Source: an uncultured Peptococcaceae bacterium
Lineage (GTDB): Bacteria > Bacillota > Dehalobacteriia > UBA4068 > UBA4997
NCBI GenBank assembly: GCA_947626615.1
Contig: CANQSW010000043.1
Span: 1-10,183, forward strand
Direction: 5' to 3'
Length of the DNA: 10,183 nt
Positions 6,281-10,183 of the stretch are shown here, in pieces (the stretch's first letter is position 1; every line of letters begins with the position of its first letter). The translations under genes were made by a program, and so were the position numbers. The notes beneath the pieces are model-generated. The model did no database searches. It was not told the origin of the DNA and saw only the letters and a program-made list of their open reading frames with translations.

Positions 6281-6958
6281 ATGATCTCTGTTGTGATAAA
6301 TATAGCGGCGGTGCTGCTGGGCGGCACGCTGGGGCTGTTTTTGGGGCGCAGCTTCCCGCAGCGCATCGGCGACACGGTGATGCAGGGGCTGGCGCTCTGC
6401 GTGCTGTATATCGGCATCAGCGGCGCGCTGCAGGGGCAGAACACGCTGATCGCCATAATCTCTATCGCCGTGGGCGGGGCGCTGGGCGAGCTGCTGGATA
6501 TCGACGGAGCGCTGAACCGCCTGGGCGAAGCGCTGGAGCATAAATTCGGCGGCGGCAAAACGTCGCTGGCGGAGGGGTTCGTCTCGGCCAGTATGCTGTT
6601 CTGCGTGGGCGCCATGGCGATAGTGGGCTCGCTGCAAAGCGGCCTGCTGGGCGATCACAGCGTCATCATCGCCAAATCCGTGATCGACGGCATCGCTGCG
6701 ATATTGCTGGCCTCTTCGCTGGGGGCGGGCGTGCTGTTTTCGGCGGCGGCGGTGGGCGTGTATCAGGGCGCTATCGTGCTGCTGGCGGAATGGCTGGAGC
6801 CGCTGCTCTCCGACGCCGTGGTGGCCGAGATGTCGTGCGCGGGGTCGCTGCTGATCGTGGCGCTTTCGCTGAATATGCTGAAGCTCACCAAGATCAAGGT
6901 GGCCAATTTTATCCCGGCCATTTTTCTGCCGATACTGCTCTGTTTGTTCATAAAATAG
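6281..6958 (+). CDS. DUF554 family membrane protein (YqgA-like)
   Basis: A 225-residue, very hydrophobic protein of the DUF554 family, whose function is not established. Family blocks are visible: the N-terminal NIAAVLLGGTLGLFLG (7-22), the GGALGELLDID stretch, and the core FVSASMLFCVGAMAIVGS continuing into LQSGLLGDHSVIIAKSVIDG, with the C-terminal membrane segment LPILLCLFIK. I count about six or seven membrane segments. The ATG at 6281 was chosen because AAGGAAAG (6265-6272) precedes it and because the reading frame upstream of it runs through a good promoter. It is transcribed away from the AGCS symporter gene and shares its control region, which carries palindromes; a joint regulator is possible but not shown. 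A strong terminator follows, so it appears to be a one-gene unit. Confidence 0.88.
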   Translation: MISVVINIAAVLLGGTLGLFLGRSFPQRIGDTVMQGLALCVLYIGISGALQGQNTLIAIISIAVGGALGELLDIDGALNRLGEALEHKFGGGKTSLAEGFVSASMLFCVGAMAIVGSLQSGLLGDHSVIIAKSVIDGIAAILLASSLGAGVLFSAAAVGVYQGAIVLLAEWLEPLLSDAVVAEMSCAGSLLIVALSLNMLKLTKIKVANFIPAIFLPILLCLFIK

Positions 6959-6983
6959 CCGGTTTTTTCATCGTTTGACCAAT

Positions 6984-7009
6984 GGGCCGCTTTGGCGGCC
7001 CGTTTTTTT
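6984..7009 (+). terminator. Rho-independent terminator of the DUF554 gene
   Basis: GGGCCGC (6984-6990), loop TTTG, GCGGCCC (6995-7001), then G and seven T to 7009. Strong GC stem 25 nt past the stop codon. Confidence 0.93.
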
Positions 7010-7207
7010 GCAAAATTTGCTGAAAAATCGCCGGCGTTCTAAAGCGGCGGCCGGCGGCATAGTTTGTAACAGCATTTTGCCCCAATCTACGCAAAAGGAG
7101 GCTTGGCTGCACAACATACAGACCCGGACGGCCAAATTTCGCGCTATTTATAAGGAAAAAATTTTGTCGTTCCGCGGCCGCAAGGGCGGCAAAATCGCAA
7201 ATTTCTC
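7010..7207. other. Intergenic stretch without a recognisable gene
   Basis: About 200 nt between the DUF554 terminator and the next promoter. It holds a 7-bp GC hairpin (7029-7035 with 7050-7056) lacking a plus-strand T tract, and an AAAAGGAGG ribosome-site-like string near 7092-7100 with no convincing start or reading frame after it. No gene is called. Confidence 0.5.
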
Positions 7208-7236
7208 TTGACATTGACCGTTAAATTTTGTATCAT
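7208..7236 (+). promoter_or_regulatory. Promoter of the DASS transporter transcript
   Basis: TTGACA (7208-7213), a 17-nt spacer, TATCAT (7231-7236): a perfect -35 and five of six at -10. The start of transcription would be near 7243, leaving about 375 nt of leader before the transporter ATG at 7619. Confidence 0.85.
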
Positions 7237-7242
7237 CAAAGT

Positions 7243-7618
7243 GGTCGTATCGAATGGTTATGTGAAATGGCATATTGCGCTTACATAAGCCCGATCTTCG
7301 GCGACAAAGGCTAATTGAGGCTTTGCCTCGCGATCGTCTTATGCGGTCTCCGCAAAAGGCGGTTGCCAGAGCAGGGGCGGGGCTTCGGTCAACAGGCCGC
7401 CGGGGAAAATATGCCGGGAAGCCAGAGACGGCGGACGCGTTTAACTGTCAGCCGCCGCTCAAACCGTAGAGAGCAGACCGCAGGCAAGCAGGACAACAGC
7501 AATTATTTTATTATTTTATTTATAATGCCGAATTTTTGATTGCCTGCATTTACCTCGACGGCGGAAACTTCCGCAGAACCTAAGGCACGATACAAAAAAA
7601 GGAATCGAGGTTGCAATT
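7243..7618 (+). ncRNA. Long structured 5' leader, candidate cis-regulatory RNA
   Basis: The transcript between the promoter and the transporter start has no plausible gene but strong folding potential. Helices found by eye: an irregular hairpin spanning 7284-7343 (CATAAG/CTTATG, CGATC/GATCG, GCGA/TCGC, CAAAG/CTTTG, about 20 bp in all); an 8-bp closing helix TGCGGTCT (7342-7349) with AGACCGCA (7475-7482) enclosing three GC hairpins (7350-7362; 7376-7401 with a cUUCGg tetraloop; 7429-7457); an alternative helix GCAGGCAA (7480-7487) with TTGCCTGC (7540-7547) that shares bases with the closing helix; and CCTCGA (7553-7558) with TCGAGG (7605-7610), which hides the ribosome site. Bases 7501-7526 are almost pure A/T. 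I did not recognise any riboswitch family I know (TPP, FMN, SAM, lysine, glycine, purine, cobalamin, c-di-GMP, T-box were considered). Folding is an inference by eye. Confidence 0.5.
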
Positions 7619-9055
7619 ATGAAAGACAAACGTTTAGTGCGGATCATTGGTATCGTACTGTTTGCTGCTCTGATTGTATGGACGGTCATGACCCTGATGG
7701 GCCAGCCGGAAGCTCCGAATGCCGACGCTCTGGGCGGCGCGGACTCTGAAGCATACACCACAGCGCTTGCAGATTACAATGCTGAAATCCAGCACGGCTA
7801 CGCAATGCTGACCTTGGGCGTTCTGGTCGTTATCGCTTTCTTCTTCATCACAGAAGCGTTCCCGATCGCCATGTCGGCAATGATGATCCCCTGTTACTAT
7901 TCTGCATTCGGGATCATGCCTTACAAGACTGCGTTCGGCGGCCTGATCGACAGCTCAGTTATTCTGTTTGCTGGTATGTTCCTGGTCGGCGGCGCAATGT
8001 TCCAAACCGGTCTGGCGCAGAAGATTGGTATCACCTGCGTTAAGGCAGCCGGCGGCTCCGAGACCAAGCTGGTCCTGTTCATCATGATCATCACCGGCGC
8101 TCTGTCCGCTTTCCTGTCCAACACCGGTACTGTTGCCTGCCTGCTGCCCGTTTGCTTGGGCATTGCAGATTCTCAGGGCATGAATCGTGCGAAGCTGTTG
8201 ATGCCTCTGGCTATCATGGCTTCTTCGGGTGGTATGATCACCCTGGCCGGTACTCCTCCGAATATGTCCGCATATTCCACCCTGCTGACGATCGACGTCC
8301 AGATGGGCTTCTTCGATTACGCTGTGGTTGGTATCCCGGTCACCATCGTCTCCATCATTTACATGATGCTGATTGGCAACCGCCTGCTGCCCGATCGTCA
8401 TTCTGACGTTGAGGTAGAGGACGAAGAAGAAGGCAAAGTATACGACACCAAGAAGCAGATCATCTCTGGCGTTATCCTGGCTATCTGCGTTCTGGTTATG
8501 GCTTTCTTCACCGATTATGTAGGCCTGGAGACCGTTGCCGTTATCGGTGGTCTGGTCTGCGTATTCACCGGCTGCTTGACCGACAAAGAGGCTTATGAAG
8601 CTATCGACTGGACGACCATCTTCCTGTTCGCTGGCGCTCTGGGCCTGGCCAACGCCATGGCTAGCACCGGCGCTGGCAAGATCTTGGCCGACGCTGTGGT
8701 TGGTGCTTTGGGCGGCGCTCCGAACCCGTACATCTTGATGATCGTACTGTTCCTGCTGGCCGGCATTCTGACCCAGTTCATGTCCAACACCGCTGCGGCA
8801 GCTCTGCTCTGCCCCATCGGCCTGTCTATTGCTGAGAGCTTGGGCGCTGACCCGACCGGCGTTGTTCTGGCCATCGGCTTCTCCTGCTCCGCAGCATACT
8901 GCACTCCTGTTGCCACCCCGCCGAACACCATGGTTTATGGTCCTGGCGGCTTGACCTTCATGGATTACGTAAAAGTGGGCGTTCCGATCTTCTTGCTGGT
9001 CGGCGTCTGCGCCGTCGTTATCATTCCGATCGTATGGCCTTTCTTCCCGGCATAA
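7619..9055 (+). CDS. DASS/SLC13 family sodium-coupled dicarboxylate-type transporter
   Basis: A 478-residue inner-membrane carrier of the divalent anion:Na+ symporter family (CitT/INDY/SLC13 group), which import C4-dicarboxylates, citrate or sulfate. The two paired family motifs are intact: SNT at 167-169 and at 389-391, and the repeat-related TPPN at 212-215 and 433-436, known in the family to form the Na+ and carboxylate sites. About eleven membrane segments can be counted; residues 28-58 form a polar loop after the first one, and a strongly acidic loop (VEVEDEEEG, 264-272) splits the two halves. Substrate is likely a dicarboxylate such as succinate, malate or fumarate, an inference from family and from the nearby fumarase. 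The start is supported by GAGG (7607-7610) 8 nt before the ATG. Codons are rich in GGT, GCT and GTA, unlike neighbouring genes, which suggests high expression. Confidence 0.93.
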   Translation: MKDKRLVRIIGIVLFAALIVWTVMTLMGQPEAPNADALGGADSEAYTTALADYNAEIQHGYAMLTLGVLVVIAFFFITEAFPIAMSAMMIPCYYSAFGIMPYKTAFGGLIDSSVILFAGMFLVGGAMFQTGLAQKIGITCVKAAGGSETKLVLFIMIITGALSAFLSNTGTVACLLPVCLGIADSQGMNRAKLLMPLAIMASSGGMITLAGTPPNMSAYSTLLTIDVQMGFFDYAVVGIPVTIVSIIYMMLIGNRLLPDRHSDVEVEDEEEGKVYDTKKQIISGVILAICVLVMAFFTDYVGLETVAVIGGLVCVFTGCLTDKEAYEAIDWTTIFLFAGALGLANAMASTGAGKILADAVVGALGGAPNPYILMIVLFLLAGILTQFMSNTAAAALLCPIGLSIAESLGADPTGVVLAIGFSCSAAYCTPVATPPNTMVYGPGGLTFMDYVKVGVPIFLLVGVCAVVIIPIVWPFFPA

Positions 9056-9077
9056 TTCGGCGAATAACGATATTAAA

Positions 9078-9106
9078 AGAACCCCCTTCTTGGGGGTTCT
9101 TTTTTT
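9078..9106. terminator. Rho-independent terminator of the DASS transporter gene
   Basis: AGAACCCCC (9078-9086) pairs with GGGGGTTCT (9092-9100) and is followed by a T run to 9106. On the minus strand the stem is followed by TTTAATA, so it may also end the convergent XRE gene, more weakly. Confidence 0.93.
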
Positions 9107-9133
9107 GCGCTTTTTTGCCGGCGATGGTCAAGG

Positions 9134-9577
9134 TCATTTCCAATGCTTTAACTGCGAAAGATACAAATCAAACCGCCCGCGTCTGGTTTCTTCCTCTGCG
9201 TTATCCGGGTCAGGCATATGCGCCACCAGATAATCCAACAATTCCGCCTTGGTCTGATAAGCAAATTCGCCCTCGGCATAGCACCATTTGCAATAATCCT
9301 CGTTATAGCTTCCGTCCGCCTCCCGGCTGAGCAGGCCGTCCTCCTGCAACGGCATACCGCAGCATTGGCAAATAAGCTGCCGCGGCGAGCCTAAAAGCGT
9401 GTTGATAGATACGTCAAAAACCCGCGACAACGCTTTTAACGTATCCGTATTTGGCTGCGTTTCGCCTGTTTCCCAGCGGCTGACCGCCTGTCTGGTAACA
9501 TATACCCGCTCCGCCAATTCGGCCTGCGTAAGACCAGTTTTTTCGCGCAGAGCCTTAAGAATATCCCGCGTTTCCAT
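9134..9577 (-). CDS. XRE-family transcriptional regulator with C-terminal zinc ribbon
   Basis: A 147-residue protein. Residues 5-62 form a Cro/CI-type helix-turn-helix (TGLTQAELAERVYVTRQAVS then RWETGETQPNTDTL), a clear DNA-binding domain. After it, C70, C72, C73 and the pair C96/C99 (CQCCGMPL then YCKWCYAEGEF) match the putative zinc-ribbon domain found after XRE domains in many Clostridia (PF12674-like). The C-terminus is acidic, then basic. Target genes are unknown; autoregulation is common in such proteins. The ATG at 9577 is chosen because AAGGA lies 5 nt upstream of it and because a longer form from 9661 would cover the promoter at 9636-9608. It converges on the DASS transporter and is preceded on the same strand by fumarase, each with its own terminator, so it appears to be a one-gene unit. 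Confidence 0.9.
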   Translation of the reverse strand: METRDILKALREKTGLTQAELAERVYVTRQAVSRWETGETQPNTDTLKALSRVFDVSINTLLGSPRQLICQCCGMPLQEDGLLSREADGSYNEDYCKWCYAEGEFAYQTKAELLDYLVAHMPDPDNAEEETRRGRFDLYLSQLKHWK

Positions 9578-9607
9578 GCCCGTCCTTCCCAAAAATCTGT
9601 TATGTTC

Positions 9608-9636
9608 ATTATAACTGCAAAATCTCATTTTAACAA
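9608..9636 (-). promoter_or_regulatory. Promoter of the XRE regulator gene
   Basis: On the minus strand TTGTTA (9636-9631), a 17-nt spacer, and a perfect TATAAT (9613-9608). The start of transcription would be near 9601, about 24 nt before the ATG at 9577. Confidence 0.8.
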
Positions 9637-9639
9637 GCA

Positions 9640-9674
9640 ACCGGCCGCTGCCATGGCACAAGAGGGCGGCCGGT
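9640..9674. repeat. 9-bp inverted repeat upstream of the XRE promoter
   Basis: ACCGGCCGC (9640-9648) and GCGGCCGGT (9666-9674) enclose 17 nt that include the palindrome TGCCATGGCA. It lies 3 bp upstream of the XRE -35 element. It could be an operator or a weak second terminator for the fumarase transcript (minus-strand sequence after it is TTGCTTG, a poor T tract). Confidence 0.5.
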
Positions 9675-9726
9675 CAATTTCCCGCGCCGCTTTAGCGCCA
9701 GATCTTTTTGCCCGGCTTCAGCGCAC

Positions 9727-9760
9727 AAAAAAACGGGAACGGCCGTAACGACCGTTCCCG
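9727..9760 (-). terminator. Rho-independent terminator of the fumarase gene
   Basis: CGGGAACGG (9734-9742) pairs with CCGTTCCCG (9752-9760). On the minus strand the stem runs into seven T (A run 9727-9733). It lies 14 nt past the fumarase stop. Confidence 0.92.
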
Positions 9761-9774
9761 CAAATTTTATCGGT

Positions 9775-10183
9775 TCAATCCTTGATATAGGGCAGCTTGC
9801 CCGTCTCGTAGATATTGCCGCCCGCGGCGTCCACCGCCACGAAGCAGATCAGATCCTCGACCTCCAGCTTATGTATGGCCTCTGGGCCGAGATCCTCATA
9901 CGCGATGACCTCGCACGTTTTGACGGCCTTGGCGATGACCGCCGCCGCGCCGCCGATAGCCGCCATATACACGGCCTTATGCTTTTGCAGCGCCGCCATT
10001 ACCTCGGCGTTGCGCGGGCCTTTGCCGATGATGCCCTTCATGCCCTGCTCCAGCATGGCCGGGGTGTAAGGGTCCATACGATAGGAGCTGGTCGGCCCGC
10101 AAGAGCCGATCGGCTGGCCCGGCTTGGCCGGAGAAGGCCCGACGTAATAGATGATCTGCCCGGCCAGATCGACCGGCAGCTGC
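9775..10183 (-). CDS. Class I (Fe-S) fumarate hydratase beta subunit, C-terminal part; start lies beyond the window
   Basis: The minus-strand frame is open to the window edge, giving the last 135 residues of a protein usually near 180-200. It belongs to the beta subunit (C-terminal domain) of two-subunit iron-sulfur fumarase, which interconverts fumarate and malate; L-tartrate dehydratase beta is the close relative. Signatures: LPVDLAGQIIYYVGP near the start of the visible part, PIGSCGPTSSYRMDPYTP, the KGPRN segment, and the VYMAAIGGAAAVIAK stretch. Where many relatives read GSAGPTTS, this one has GSCGPTSS. The alpha subunit, which carries the [4Fe-4S] cluster, would be expected just upstream, beyond base 10183. 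Fumarase rather than tartrate dehydratase is favoured by context but not proven. A strong terminator follows directly. Confidence 0.9.
   Translation of the reverse strand, partial: QLPVDLAGQIIYYVGPSPAKPGQPIGSCGPTSSYRMDPYTPAMLEQGMKGIIGKGPRNAEVMAALQKHKAVYMAAIGGAAAVIAKAVKTCEVIAYEDLGPEAIHKLEVEDLICFVAVDAAGGNIYETGKLPYIKD

Noticed and set aside
7402..7440. Resemblance of GCCGGGAAGCCAGAGAC to the end of cobalamin riboswitches
   Set aside because: The conserved B12-box and the GGTGCC and CCCGC-ACTGT core segments are missing; only a short G-rich string is shared.
7521..7526. Perfect TATAAT as a second promoter of the transporter
   Set aside because: No -35-like hexamer lies 16-18 nt upstream and no extended -10; it falls in a 26-nt A/T run where such a hexamer is expected by chance.
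7275..7539. Short open frames of 64 and 74 codons in the DASS leader
   Set aside because: No ribosome site, Arg/Gly/Gln-rich products without similarity to known proteins, and they overlap the strong RNA helices.
9578..9661. Upstream start for the XRE regulator at 9661
   Set aside because: The extra 28 residues are coded by the promoter region (TTGTTA, TATAAT), and the ATG at 9577 has a good ribosome site.
9758..9773. CCGCAAATTTTATCGG after the fumarase gene as another palindrome copy
   Set aside because: It needs one inserted base and overlaps the terminator stem; there is no promoter nearby for it to control.

Overview
The window is a bacterial chromosome segment with seven complete protein genes inside it, plus glnS and a fumarase beta gene that run off its two ends and a short PspC gene. 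Intergenic DNA is compact, with strong sigma70-type promoters and many Rho-independent terminators. Coding DNA is fairly GC-rich and intergenic DNA more AT-rich. The gene families (GlnRS, a 67-residue PspC protein, an alanine/glycine symporter of the AGCS family, DUF554, an XRE regulator with a zinc-ribbon tail, two-subunit Fe-S fumarase, an anaerobe-like BioB under BirA-type operators) point to an anaerobic Bacillota (Clostridia or Negativicutes). That placement is an inference; no phylogenetic marker was tested. I see no insertion sequence, CRISPR array, tRNA or rRNA.

Layout. (1) 2-3170, plus strand: a tight gene run of glnS (3' part), pspC-like, a PlsC-like acyltransferase and a GNAT acetyltransferase, ended by a bidirectional terminator at 3195-3238. 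(2) 3309-4268, minus strand: bioB, driven by a near-consensus promoter over which two BirA-type operators are laid. (3) 4493-5908, minus strand: an AGCS sodium:alanine/glycine symporter. (4) 5909-6280: a divergent control region with three copies of a 15-bp palindrome, serving the symporter and, on the plus strand, DUF554 (6281-6958). (5) 7208-7618: a strong promoter followed by about 375 nt of untranslated, highly foldable leader before a DASS/SLC13 dicarboxylate-type transporter (7619-9055). (6) 9134-9577, minus strand: an XRE/zinc-ribbon regulator. (7) 9775 to the window end, minus strand: the C-terminal part of the fumarase beta subunit.

How it fits together. The central part looks like nutrient uptake under separate controls: biotin synthesis under BirA, amino-acid uptake under an unidentified palindrome-binding factor (or tandem leader RNA elements), and dicarboxylate uptake under a possible RNA switch. 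The transporter and the fumarase would fit a metabolism built on C4-dicarboxylates. The best candidates for something undescribed are the long structured leader at about 7243-7618, the repeated palindromes at 5945-6162, and the altered auxiliary-cluster ligands of BioB.
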